Below, one piece after another: positions 7,619 to 15,946 of a stretch of DNA of 64,000 bases. Under the pieces are notes generated by a model. That model was given only the letters and a program-made list of their open reading frames with translations. It was not told where the DNA came from and did no database searches. The stretch covers positions 1-64,000 of the forward strand of contig JAFTAP010000102.1 of assembly GCA_017455525.1 (NCBI GenBank). Reading direction: 5' to 3'. Numbering within the stretch: position 1 is the first letter of the stretch; each line of letters opens with the position of its first letter. This stretch comes from Lachnospiraceae bacterium. Lineage in GTDB: Bacteria; Bacillota; Clostridia; Lachnospirales; Lachnospiraceae. Made by a program: the position numbers and the translations under genes.

Positions 7619-7648
7619 TTATACGAACTCAAATAAAATCCGGCAGCA
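7619..7648 (-). promoter_or_regulatory. Promoter of peptide-sigma-kinase operon
   Basis: On the minus strand TGCTGCC (7642-7648) is followed after 16 bp by CGTATAA (7619-7625). The same pair with 17-bp spacing is found at 15650, 17167 and 32252. It could be read as a weak vegetative promoter (CTGCCG/TATAAA) or as a site for the sigma factor of this operon. Confidence 0.5.
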
Positions 7649-7663
7649 TATTTTCAAAATATT

Positions 7664-10600
7664 TTAATATTGTATTTCCCTTCTGCGCTGCTCGGCACGG
7701 GCGCGTCTCCGTGCCCTTCTTGCCCTTGCCTGATTCAGTATCAGTATAAGCACGCAGGTCAGCCCGGTGACTAATGCTATAAGCGCCCCAAGAGTGAAGT
7801 ACATGACCATCTGCCTCGTGGATGCGACCTCCTGCGCTATCGCATAGGTCGAGAAACGGTCAGTGCGGAAGGTTATGGTCTTCGGATCGTCATCCAGGTC
7901 AGGGAGCACCTTCAGCTCACCGTCATGCACCCTAAGTACGCAGTATTTCTTGCCGCTCTTATATATCTCGTCCGGTATCTCGATCACTACCTCCATGGAG
8001 TCGCTAAGCTCATGGATGTTCTCCGTGTAGCCGTTTACGGTCTTATGCATGGATAAGTCAAAATACTGTAAAGGCTTCTGCCCCACCGCATTCTTCATGA
8101 TCTTCTCATCCGCAGGAGCCACGTCATTATTACTCATCTCCGTAAGGCTTACGGACACATTCTCCGTACCGCCCTCCACGAGCGTCATAAGATCATCTGT
8201 CGTCATTACGTTTTCTACCACGCTTGTAAGATTCGTATAGCTTGGATAAATGTCGTCATCCGAAACCTGCATGATCTCCTCCGTGGTCATATTGGTGTAA
8301 TCCACGCCATTCATATCTATCGGCTCATACTGATTCTCTGCGTTGGCCTCAAGTGCGCCGGCGTAAAAAGCGGCTCTTGCCACTGCCGTCTTATTCCCTG
8401 CCGCAGCCATGCTCTCTGCCTCTGCCTGCGATACTCCGAGTATCATGGCAGTCTGAGAATATATACCGTCTTCTTCTGTAACGCCCAGCTCCTCATCCGT
8501 GGGTATCGCTATGCTCTCAAGGTCTTCCATCTCCTCCACATAGTCGTCCCCGCCTTCGCCTGAGAGGGCGTCATCTATGCTCACGGTAGCATCCTCTGTC
8601 GCCGTATTCGCCTCGGTCTTTTCTATCTTCTGCACCTTCGCAGCCTGTACCTGACCTCCTGCCGCAGAAGCCTTCGCCCTGCCTGCGTCGGTCTGAAGGA
8701 ACGCCACCGCTATAGTATGATCGCCCTGCACATTAGAGAATGTATAGCTGCTCACCGGTCCAACCTGGATACCGTCTACTGCGACCGCAAGCACCGCGAA
8801 GCCCGCCTTGGGAGTGATCGTGTAGGTCACATTCTGCCCCTGAGTTACCACGCTCTTACCGATGGGGCTTATTGTTCCTCCTGTAGTAGCGACTCCCGCG
8901 GATATCGTAAATGTTGAGACTCCTGTTTTGATAAAGATAGCCGTGCATTTATAATCCTCTTCAAGCTTATCTATCTTGACCGTGGCGTTCCTGTTCACTA
9001 TCTGGCCGTTCACTTCCCAGCCTACGAATGAGTAACCCGAATTAGGCGTAGCCTTGACCGTCGTTCCCTGATTTATCGCGAAAGTTCCGCCGCCTGCGAC
9101 GCTGCCGCCCTCAGCGGGGCTTGCGGCAAGCGTTATCGTATGGGATGTCTTCTCAAACATTCCCTTGATCTTGCGGTCTTCCTTAAGATCCTTAAGCTTG
9201 TAGGAAGCGTCCTTGCTTATTATCTTACCGTCCTCCTTCCAGCCTGTGAATACATAGCCGTCATTCGCCCTTGCCGTTATTCTGGTGCTCTCTCCGTACC
9301 TTATCCTTCCTCCGCCCGACACCTTTCCGCCGTCGGAATTATTCCTCTCAAGGTCTACCTTCACGTACCTTCTGTCAAACCTTGCGGTAACGCCGAAGCT
9401 GCCCTGTACGTTTGAAATAGTATAATTCGTAGCCGTTGACACCACCTTGCCGTCCCTTACCCAGCCTACGAAAGCATAGTTGCTGTCAGGTATGGCAGTG
9501 AGAGTGACCGATCCGCCCTGTACCACGGCTCCGCCTCCCGTCACCGAGCCTCCATCCTTGGGATCTGCCGCCACGGTCACATTGAAGCCGCCTCTTTGCG
9601 GCGTCACATTTGAAGTGCCGTATACCGATGGAGACCCCTTTGAAAATGCGTAGATCACGAGCGCAGTGGAACTCTCATCACTTGCGATGCTAAGCACTCC
9701 GTCAGATGATATTTTGGTCGAGGATGATCTTGCTCCTCTTACTTCCCAGCTCACATCCTGGCGCACGCCTTTTTCATTGCCGTCACTGTCCTTTACTGCT
9801 GCGGTGAACTTGTATTTATCGCCAACCGTGAGCTTATAATTCTGAGGACTCACGACAACGCTTTTTATCTGCTTAGTTGCGCCGGAAACGCTTCCCTTCA
9901 GCGATACCCTCACGGGACTTGCGGACGCTCCCTCATTTGCTATCCTGAACACAAGCTCATCCTTATAGCTTCCTGCCTTGAGGTTATTCTTCATGGACAC
10001 GTTAAACGTCGCCACGCCATTCTTCGTTAAATGGTAGGCGTTCCCGGTCGTCTGTCCGCTGCTCAGGTTGCAGGTGAACGCTCCTGTCTTATTCGTATAT
10101 GAAAAAGTGAAATCCGCCTCATCGCTCCCGCCGTTGGTTATTTCCAAAGTATACACAGTCCTGTCCTTGCCTGCGGGCTCCTCGCCGAAGCTGAACGAAC
10201 CGGGGTTAGCTATGAGCTTGTATGTGACCGTCTCTTCTTCCTGCCGGCTCTCCTCTGCCGCCTTTGAAGCTTCCTCTTCCTTCTTCGCAGCAAGCTCCTC
10301 CGCTGCCTTCGCAGCCTCGTCCTCCTGCTGCTTCTTCTGGGCCTCCTCGTTTTCCTTTGCGGCTTTCTCTAAGGCCTCCTGTCTCTGACGCTCCCGCTCT
10401 GCCTCCTGCTCCTGTCTTCTCTTCTCAGCCTCGCTTGCCTCTCTGGATGCCTGCTCTTTTGATGCGGCTTCCCTTGATGCTTGTTCCTCTGCCTCCCTTG
10501 ACGCTGCTTCCTTCGATGCCTGCTCCTCTGCCTCCCTTGATGCTGCTTCCTTCGATGCCTGCTCTTCCGCCTCTCTTGATGCAGCCTCTCTTGACGCCTG

Positions 10601-10861
10601 CTCCTCTGCCTCCCTCGACGCTGCTTCCTTCGATGCCTGCTCTTCCGCCTCTTTCTGTGCGGCATCGTCATCCGTCTGAGCCGTGCCTGCCTGCGCATTA
10701 TTGCCGCTGGCGGCTCCTGGCAGATCAGGATCTACAGTTAACCCTTCATCTGCAGGCACCTCCGCCGCCTTGACTACTCTTATCGCCTGGATATTCTGCA
10801 CGAATAACGCCAGTGACAGAATAGCGACTAATATAAGCGATATCTTCCTTCTTTTTTTCAT
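7664..10861 (-). CDS. Large surface protein with Ig-like and InlB-like repeats
   Basis: A 1065-residue exported protein. An N-terminal signal peptide is followed by a highly charged stalk with repeated EAEEQASKEAASR units (about residues 65-200). Next come an immunoglobulin-like segment (residues 210-320), a Big-2-like domain (KSVVVSPQNYKLTVGDKY), and four InlB B-type repeats (GGSVTGGGAVVQGGSVTL, then AFVGW; about residues 420-720). An acidic region leads to a C-terminal membrane helix with an Arg-rich cytoplasmic tail, so it is membrane-anchored rather than sortase-linked. A promoter with the shared TTGTCCC repeats lies 93 bp upstream of the start, tying it to the peptide regulon. Adhesion or envelope contact is likely but not shown. 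Confidence 0.8.
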   Translation of the reverse strand: MKKRRKISLILVAILSLALFVQNIQAIRVVKAAEVPADEGLTVDPDLPGAASGNNAQAGTAQTDDDAAQKEAEEQASKEAASREAEEQASREAASREAEEQASKEAASREAEEQASKEAASREAEEQASREAASKEQASREASEAEKRRQEQEAERERQRQEALEKAAKENEEAQKKQQEDEAAKAAEELAAKKEEEASKAAEESRQEEETVTYKLIANPGSFSFGEEPAGKDRTVYTLEITNGGSDEADFTFSYTNKTGAFTCNLSSGQTTGNAYHLTKNGVATFNVSMKNNLKAGSYKDELVFRIANEGASASPVRVSLKGSVSGATKQIKSVVVSPQNYKLTVGDKYKFTAAVKDSDGNEKGVRQDVSWEVRGARSSSTKISSDGVLSIASDESSTALVIYAFSKGSPSVYGTSNVTPQRGGFNVTVAADPKDGGSVTGGGAVVQGGSVTLTAIPDSNYAFVGWVRDGKVVSTATNYTISNVQGSFGVTARFDRRYVKVDLERNNSDGGKVSGGGRIRYGESTRITARANDGYVFTGWKEDGKIISKDASYKLKDLKEDRKIKGMFEKTSHTITLAASPAEGGSVAGGGTFAINQGTTVKATPNSGYSFVGWEVNGQIVNRNATVKIDKLEEDYKCTAIFIKTGVSTFTISAGVATTGGTISPIGKSVVTQGQNVTYTITPKAGFAVLAVAVDGIQVGPVSSYTFSNVQGDHTIAVAFLQTDAGRAKASAAGGQVQAAKVQKIEKTEANTATEDATVSIDDALSGEGGDDYVEEMEDLESIAIPTDEELGVTEEDGIYSQTAMILGVSQAEAESMAAAGNKTAVARAAFYAGALEANAENQYEPIDMNGVDYTNMTTEEIMQVSDDDIYPSYTNLTSVVENVMTTDDLMTLVEGGTENVSVSLTEMSNNDVAPADEKIMKNAVGQKPLQYFDLSMHKTVNGYTENIHELSDSMEVVIEIPDEIYKSGKKYCVLRVHDGELKVLPDLDDDPKTITFRTDRFSTYAIAQEVASTRQMVMYFTLGALIALVTGLTCVLILILNQARARRARRRARAEQRRREIQY

Positions 10862-10953
10862 AATCCGTCTCCTCCTTTAATCTCGCCCCGGAATCCCCTG
10901 CCTCTACCGCAAAAAGACCTGCGTGACGGCTTCTTCTCCCGACGCTGCGTAAC

Positions 10954-10990
10954 ATATTAGCACACCAAATGGGACAAAAACGGGACAAAA
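10954..10990 (-). promoter_or_regulatory. TTGTCCC direct-repeat promoter (surface protein)
   Basis: On the minus strand two TTGTCCC copies (10982-10988 and 10971-10977) lie exactly 11 bp apart. The nearer one is 11 bp from a -10 box, TAATAT (10954-10959). The same geometry recurs at 18846 and 31577. No -35 box is placed normally, which suggests activator-dependent transcription. Confidence 0.7.
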
Positions 10991-11100
10991 AACGCCCTGT
11001 CCTGTCTCATTCTGATGATATATACGAAATAAATCATAAATATGGCAATTTTTTTATTTTTCTGTGGTATAATCATAAAAAATCAAAAGGAGCCACAAGG

Positions 11101-14037
11101 ATGGAGCAGGTCAGAAAAGCAGATATACCCGGCAATATTTTCAGAAAAATATGCGCCCTTAGCGGGCAGAAAGAAAGCTCGCATACCGATGCGGCGCTGC
11201 TCATAATGGGACTTGTGAACTGGGTTTATGAGCGGGATATATCAGCCCCTTTCTGTGCCCGTTTCCACACAGAAGACAACACTAAAATATTCGCAAAGCT
11301 TTCCGCCGATGAGGATGACACTGCGAAAGCAGCTATAAATAAAATCACAAAAGAACATGAAGAACCGACAGACTTCGGTCTGGGTAATGAGGACGGGCTC
11401 TTCGGCCTTGATATCTTATTCACCGTAACGGAAGAAGAAGGGCTTGAGATAAATGCGGCGTTCGATGACGAGAAGTTTGCCGCATCAAAGGCAGACACCG
11501 TCATAAATATGTATAAGAATCTTGCGTCACAGATAGCAGAGGAGCCGGATAAGCCCCTGACGCAGTATGACAAGGTAAGCCATGAAGAAGCCTTAAGGAT
11601 AATCGGGATATCAAAAGGCATGGAGCTTCCCGTTGACAGGAATAAGACCTGGCTCGATCTCTTCAAGGAAAACGTAAAGGCTTCCCCGGACGCTCTCGCT
11701 GTCAGCGCGGATAACGGAACCTATACCTATAAGGAGCTTGACGAAGCCTCTGATAAGCTCGCACTGTCGCTCATAGACAGGGGCGTAAAGCCCGGTGATT
11801 TTATCTTATTAAAGCTGGACAGGGTAAAGGAATTCGTAGCAGCCATAACCGGCATCCATAAGGCAGGCTGCGCTTACGTGCCCGTAGATCCCGCCTATCC
11901 TGAGGAGAGGATAAGCTTTATGACGGAAGATTCCGGTGCGGAAATAATTCTTACCGAGCAGGATATCAATTCTGCCGTGAACGCTCCCTCGGATGCTCCT
12001 GCCAAAGACTGTCTAAAGCAAATCCCCGGAACCGATGCGAACGGAAAGGCATATATGATCTATACCTCTGGCTCCACCGGAAAGCCGAAGGGAGTCATGA
12101 TCTCCCACAAATCTCTTATGAATTTTACAGCTTCGATCAGGCATCTGTCGGGCTTGAATAAAAGCGACCGCATCCTGGCGCACAGGTCTTTTTCATTCGA
12201 CGCCCACATAGAGGATTATTTCCCGGTTCTGTCATCAGGCGCCTCCGTATTCATCCTCGGAGAAGATAAGCGCAAGGACACCGATGAGATTGTAGCGTTC
12301 ATGAGGGATAACGCCTTAACCGGCGGCGGCTTCACCACCTCTGTCGCAAGAGTCCTTATGACGGAGTACGAACTGCCTTTAAGATATATAGCCGCTGGGG
12401 GCGAGGCTTTATACGGCATCACGGGAAGACAATCAATACAGATAATAAATGAATACGGTCCTACGGAATGTACCGACGACAGCACATGGTTCCCTCTTGA
12501 GGCAGGGGTTGCGTACAATAATGTCCCCATAGGAAGGGCAATGCCAAACACCTATTGCTTCGTCCTCGATAAATACGGGAAGCTGCTCCCTATAGGCGTG
12601 GCAGGCGAGCTATGCGTAGCGGGCGTGCAGGTGGGTATCGGCTATCACAACAGGGACGAGCTTACCCGGAAGTCCTTCACGGACTGCCCCATTCTCCCCG
12701 GAGAGCGGATGTATCATACGGGAGATCTCGTAAAATATAATGAGGACGGCGTGATCGAATTCATAGGCAGGATGGATAATCAGGTAAAGCTCAGGGGATA
12801 CAGGATAGAGCTTGGGGAAATCGAGGCTGTCGCGGGAAGCCATGACGGAATAAAGGAAACAGTAGCCTTAGTTTCCGAGCTGTACGGAAGCCCGCATCTC
12901 ATCCTTTATTATACGGCAAGGGACGGAGCCGTAGTCGATGAATCGCGCCTCCGTAATTTCATGGACTCCTCCGCCCTGCCTGACTATATGAAGCCTGAGA
13001 TATATATGAAGCTTGATAAGATGCCCCTGCTTCCCAATGCTAAAATCGACAGAAGGCATATGCCGGTTCCTGAATATGATGCTGACATCAAAGGCGAACC
13101 GCCACAGACTGCGCTGGAGACGCATCTGCTGAACGCCGCAAAGGAATTCCTGCCGGGCATCAGCTTCGGTGTGACAGATGATATGTTCAGCCTCGGCATG
13201 ACCTCCCTTAGCGCCATGCGCTTTGCAGCTAAGGTAAATTCACTTGACCTTAGCGTAAAATACCGGGTGACTGACATCATGCGCTACAGGACGGTAAGGA
13301 AGCTGATCGCCGGAAACAGGCGGATATTCTATAACTACGGCGAATATGACAAGGAAAAGCCCATGCTTGTATTCGTATATGGGATAGCTCCGGTTGCGAG
13401 GACTCTGCAAATGCTTAAACTTTTTAATGAAGTCTTCAATATCTTCGTGATCGAAGCGACCGACAGCCACTATGACGTGCTATTTAAGGATGCGGATTAT
13501 GACGATATCAATGATATGTATATGGCGATCCTTGAGAATAACCTCCCCGAAGGCTGCGACAGGATAGACGGCTTCATGGGCTTCTCATGGGGCGGCTACC
13601 TATCCTACACGCTTGCTGCCGGGTGGGCTAAATCGCACGGTCATAAGCCCTTTGTCATGATGGGCGATTCCGATTTTGCGAGCAAGCTTACCGATGAGCC
13701 AATAAAGGAAACCCGTCTCAATGATTTCCCGGAGAATCTTTTCGATCTGACAGGCGGAGCGATCACGCAGATAGAGGTAGTGCGGAAGATGAATATGGTA
13801 GCGAAGATAGACCGCACGGTAAAAGAGATACCAAAGTACGACGGCCATGTGATCCAGCTTAATGCCTTGAAGATCCCGGACGAGGAGAAGGAGAGCAAAA
13901 TAAAAAATCTTGAAATAATGAAAACATACACCCCGGATCTTGATATCATCGATTTCCCAGAGCATGACCACAATGACCTTTTCTATGACGAGAGCCTTAT
14001 TAAAAAATATATCGAAATAATGACCGAGGCTTTATAA
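11101..14037 (+). CDS. One-module NRPS-like enzyme (partial C, A, T, TE)
   Basis: A 978-residue protein. The first 170 residues resemble only the C-terminal lobe of a condensation domain. The adenylation domain (about 175-690) has YIYTSGSTGKPKG-like A3, FDAHIED A4, NEYGPTEC A5, YHTGDL and KLRGYRIELGEIE A7-A8, and LPNAKIDRR A10. A carrier domain follows (LGMTSLSAM, phosphopantetheine Ser702), then a thioesterase with GFSWGG (Ser829), an Asp in GDSD and a His in EHDHND. It would activate one amino acid and release it or a conjugate. A by-eye pocket code against GrsA is D-A-E-G-I-A-E-D-D-K, not verified. Start at 11101 follows AAAGGAG. It runs opposite to its neighbours. Confidence 0.85.
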   Translation: MEQVRKADIPGNIFRKICALSGQKESSHTDAALLIMGLVNWVYERDISAPFCARFHTEDNTKIFAKLSADEDDTAKAAINKITKEHEEPTDFGLGNEDGLFGLDILFTVTEEEGLEINAAFDDEKFAASKADTVINMYKNLASQIAEEPDKPLTQYDKVSHEEALRIIGISKGMELPVDRNKTWLDLFKENVKASPDALAVSADNGTYTYKELDEASDKLALSLIDRGVKPGDFILLKLDRVKEFVAAITGIHKAGCAYVPVDPAYPEERISFMTEDSGAEIILTEQDINSAVNAPSDAPAKDCLKQIPGTDANGKAYMIYTSGSTGKPKGVMISHKSLMNFTASIRHLSGLNKSDRILAHRSFSFDAHIEDYFPVLSSGASVFILGEDKRKDTDEIVAFMRDNALTGGGFTTSVARVLMTEYELPLRYIAAGGEALYGITGRQSIQIINEYGPTECTDDSTWFPLEAGVAYNNVPIGRAMPNTYCFVLDKYGKLLPIGVAGELCVAGVQVGIGYHNRDELTRKSFTDCPILPGERMYHTGDLVKYNEDGVIEFIGRMDNQVKLRGYRIELGEIEAVAGSHDGIKETVALVSELYGSPHLILYYTARDGAVVDESRLRNFMDSSALPDYMKPEIYMKLDKMPLLPNAKIDRRHMPVPEYDADIKGEPPQTALETHLLNAAKEFLPGISFGVTDDMFSLGMTSLSAMRFAAKVNSLDLSVKYRVTDIMRYRTVRKLIAGNRRIFYNYGEYDKEKPMLVFVYGIAPVARTLQMLKLFNEVFNIFVIEATDSHYDVLFKDADYDDINDMYMAILENNLPEGCDRIDGFMGFSWGGYLSYTLAAGWAKSHGHKPFVMMGDSDFASKLTDEPIKETRLNDFPENLFDLTGGAITQIEVVRKMNMVAKIDRTVKEIPKYDGHVIQLNALKIPDEEKESKIKNLEIMKTYTPDLDIIDFPEHDHNDLFYDESLIKKYIEIMTEAL

Positions 14038-14063
14038 CGATGCCGTATCATAATGAATTTTTA

Positions 14064-15152
14064 TCAACTCTTCTCTTCCAATACAGAAAGGAGTCTCTGC
14101 TTCAACACATAATACCTGCCAAGCAGGGTTCTCATTTTATCAAGCTCCGCCTCTGACCTGCCACCCATATAAGCAGGGAAGAAAATGTCCCAGAATTTCA
14201 CGCAGTTATCTCCCGAGATGCCGAAGGTGCTGCTGCAGTACATCGACCGCTCCTTTTCGATCTCAACCAATGACGCATACAGTCCCTGAAGGTCGAATAT
14301 CGGATGTCCGTGGGCGGAGCCCGCCATGTCCATAAGCATCATCTCGCCGTCACTCATTATCACATTAGCCGGATTTATGTCTCCGTGTACATACCCGCTG
14401 CTGTCCGGAATCCCGTTAATCAGGGCATTGATATTGCGTCTGTCGTCATCTGACAGAAAAAGCCCTGCCCTCTCAAGCCACCCCCTGTATCTCTCCTTGA
14501 TGTTCGGAAACTCATCTCCGACCTGAATCTCATGAAGCTCATGCAGGAAACCGGCGAACTTCACGGCATACTCGCCAAGCCTTTCAGGCTCCCTTGTTAT
14601 AGCCTGCGCAAGAGAAAGCGAGCCGGCAGCCTCAAACACTATCCCATAGCAGTTTCCGACCGCTACTATATCGAAAGGAATAAGAGTCGGGATCCCTGCC
14701 ACAAGTGCATTATGGGCGTTCTCCCTCTCTTTTTTGATCTCTCCAAGAGGCGTGCCTTCATGGAAAACCTTGACAATGTTATCATCCGGCTGACGATGGA
14801 TCTCGCCGTTCACGCTCCTTATAAGGACATCTGTTCTCTCTAGATATATCCTTCGCATAGGGCGGGTTATATCAAAAAGATCCGTAAATCCGGTCGTAGT
14901 GAATATCTCCAAAACCTCATCGGAAACATTCGTGATCTCTATGCTCTTTCCCTTTAATTTACGGACTTTTAGGAGCACCCGAAGGCCTGCGCTTGATATA
15001 TACTTAAGCCCATCCGCATCGAATGTGACGTCCAGCTCTTCATTCAACTGGATTATATCCATTATCTCTTTCTCGACGGACGACGCATTCGATGAATCAA
15101 TCCTTCCATCAAGATATATCTTCAATAAGCTCTTGCCCGCCTTACTTCGCAT
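14064..15152 (-). CDS. STAS-kinase fusion 1, glycine loop degenerate
   Basis: A 362-residue fusion. Residues 1-105 form a STAS (anti-anti-sigma-like) domain with the YISSAGLRVL phospho-site motif. Residues 110-360 are an aminoglycoside/choline-kinase-like phosphotransferase with Lys128 (IVKVF), catalytic HGD at 256-258 (YVHGDINPANVI) and metal-binding Asp275 (LMDMAG). The segment where a glycine loop should be (LIRSVNGEIHRQ) lacks the Gly pattern present in paralogue 15947, so activity may be reduced or altered. It starts 6 bp after the zinc-ribbon peptide gene and is convergent with the NRPS gene. A switch that phosphorylates its own or other STAS domains is plausible but unproven. Confidence 0.8.
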   Translation of the reverse strand: MRSKAGKSLLKIYLDGRIDSSNASSVEKEIMDIIQLNEELDVTFDADGLKYISSAGLRVLLKVRKLKGKSIEITNVSDEVLEIFTTTGFTDLFDITRPMRRIYLERTDVLIRSVNGEIHRQPDDNIVKVFHEGTPLGEIKKERENAHNALVAGIPTLIPFDIVAVGNCYGIVFEAAGSLSLAQAITREPERLGEYAVKFAGFLHELHEIQVGDEFPNIKERYRGWLERAGLFLSDDDRRNINALINGIPDSSGYVHGDINPANVIMSDGEMMLMDMAGSAHGHPIFDLQGLYASLVEIEKERSMYCSSTFGISGDNCVKFWDIFFPAYMGGRSEAELDKMRTLLGRYYVLKQRLLSVLEEKS

Positions 15153-15158
15153 AGCTTC

Positions 15159-15350
15159 CTACTTCCCGTCAAGAGGTCTCTTGCTGCGGTCATACATAGC
15201 CCCACAGTCAGGACAGACATATCCGTAAGTCGTCTTTTTAAGATAAGCAGTGCAGTGCGGACATCTCCCTGCGCTCTGCGGATCATCAGACACACCCATT
15301 CCGCCCGTAACTTCTTCTATCATTTCATCATCTAATTTCCCATTCATCAT
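15159..15350 (-). CDS. Double-glycine leader peptide with zinc ribbon
   Basis: A 63-residue precursor. The leader is MMNGKLDDEMIEEVTGG and the remainder carries CPHC and CPDC pairs 16 residues apart (GYVCPDCGAMYDRSK), a rubredoxin-like zinc ribbon. A metal-binding fold behind a secretion leader is unusual and differs from typical bacteriocins. The start at 15350 is chosen for the GAGG site six bases upstream; 15362 is an alternative. It lies between another leader peptide and STAS-kinase 1 in one transcript. Confidence 0.7.
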   Translation of the reverse strand: MMNGKLDDEMIEEVTGGMGVSDDPQSAGRCPHCTAYLKKTTYGYVCPDCGAMYDRSKRPLDGK

Positions 15351-15417
15351 CTCATCCCTCATGCTCTTAAAATTACCACCCCTGTCCAAATATGACAAAA
15401 ACAGCAATATTCTCTTT

Positions 15418-15618
15418 TCACCGTATGATCTTCTTTATCTGATAGCCAACTCCATACTTTGCAAACTCCTCCACGGCCTCTTCCTCGCTGGTATAAGAGC
15501 CTACCACTATCCCAGATTTATCTACTATCTGAATATCAACTACTTTACCTGTCATTCCTGCGCCGCCTGATACCTGTGACATTTCCGTCTCATTAAGCTT
15601 TCTTTCTTCGTTACCCAT
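15418..15618 (-). CDS. Double-glycine leader peptide, 66 residues
   Basis: The leader ends NETEMSQVSGG. The mature 47 residues contain VDKSGIVVGSYTSEEEAVEEF, the same pattern as the peptide at 7276, then a basic C-terminus (YQIKKIIR). AGGGAGG precedes the ATG. It has its own promoter candidate at 15650 and is followed by the zinc-ribbon peptide and STAS-kinase 1. Probably cleaved and exported by the C39 transporter at 22366. Confidence 0.75.
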   Translation of the reverse strand: MGNEERKLNETEMSQVSGGAGMTGKVVDIQIVDKSGIVVGSYTSEEEAVEEFAKYGVGYQIKKIIR

Positions 15619-15649
15619 TTTCCGCCTCCCTGATTTTTTTTATATCTAT

Positions 15650-15680
15650 TTATACGAAGCATCGCATTATTATGGCAGCG
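15650..15680 (-). promoter_or_regulatory. TGCC-N17-CGTATAA promoter before peptide 15418
   Basis: On the minus strand CGCTGCC (15674-15680) and CGTATAA (15650-15656) are separated by 17 bp. It lies directly behind the stop of the 15689 peptide gene. The surrounding 100 bp is duplicated at 17160-17262. Confidence 0.5.
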
Positions 15681-15688
15681 TTTTTTCA

Positions 15689-15892
15689 CTACATTTCTTT
15701 CGCATGATGAAACGGCTTGCAATATGCCCTGCCTCCACTGTATATCTCAAACGTGGTTATCTTTCCGCACCGGGGACAGTAGGACTCCACAGTCTTTATG
15801 ACTTTGGCATCCATTTTTACGGAAGCCTCTCCTCCTGCTCCTCCGCTGATATCCTTTAACACATTGTCATCTAATCTGTTCTCATCCATCAC
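15689..15892 (-). CDS. Double-glycine leader peptide with Cys pair
   Basis: A 67-residue precursor with leader ENRLDDNVLKDISGG. The mature part has CPRC, a third Cys in GGRAYCKPFHH and two His, a plausible half zinc ribbon. It lies 54 bp after STAS-kinase 2 and shares its direction. Its last 16 codons and the promoter that follows are copied at 17209-17262. Function unknown; it looks like a folded metal-binding module rather than an amphipathic bacteriocin. Confidence 0.7.
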   Translation of the reverse strand: MMDENRLDDNVLKDISGGAGGEASVKMDAKVIKTVESYCPRCGKITTFEIYSGGRAYCKPFHHAKEM

Positions 15893-15946
15893 ATCCGCTC
15901 CTCCTCTTTCTTTATTTAATGGGCGATACTGTTACAAAAAAGCAAA

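Noticed and set aside
10264..10773. Plus-strand Pro/Leu-rich ORF and a minus-strand Arg-rich ORF in the same place
   Set aside because: Both are other-frame readings of the EAEEQASKEAASR repeats of the surface protein.
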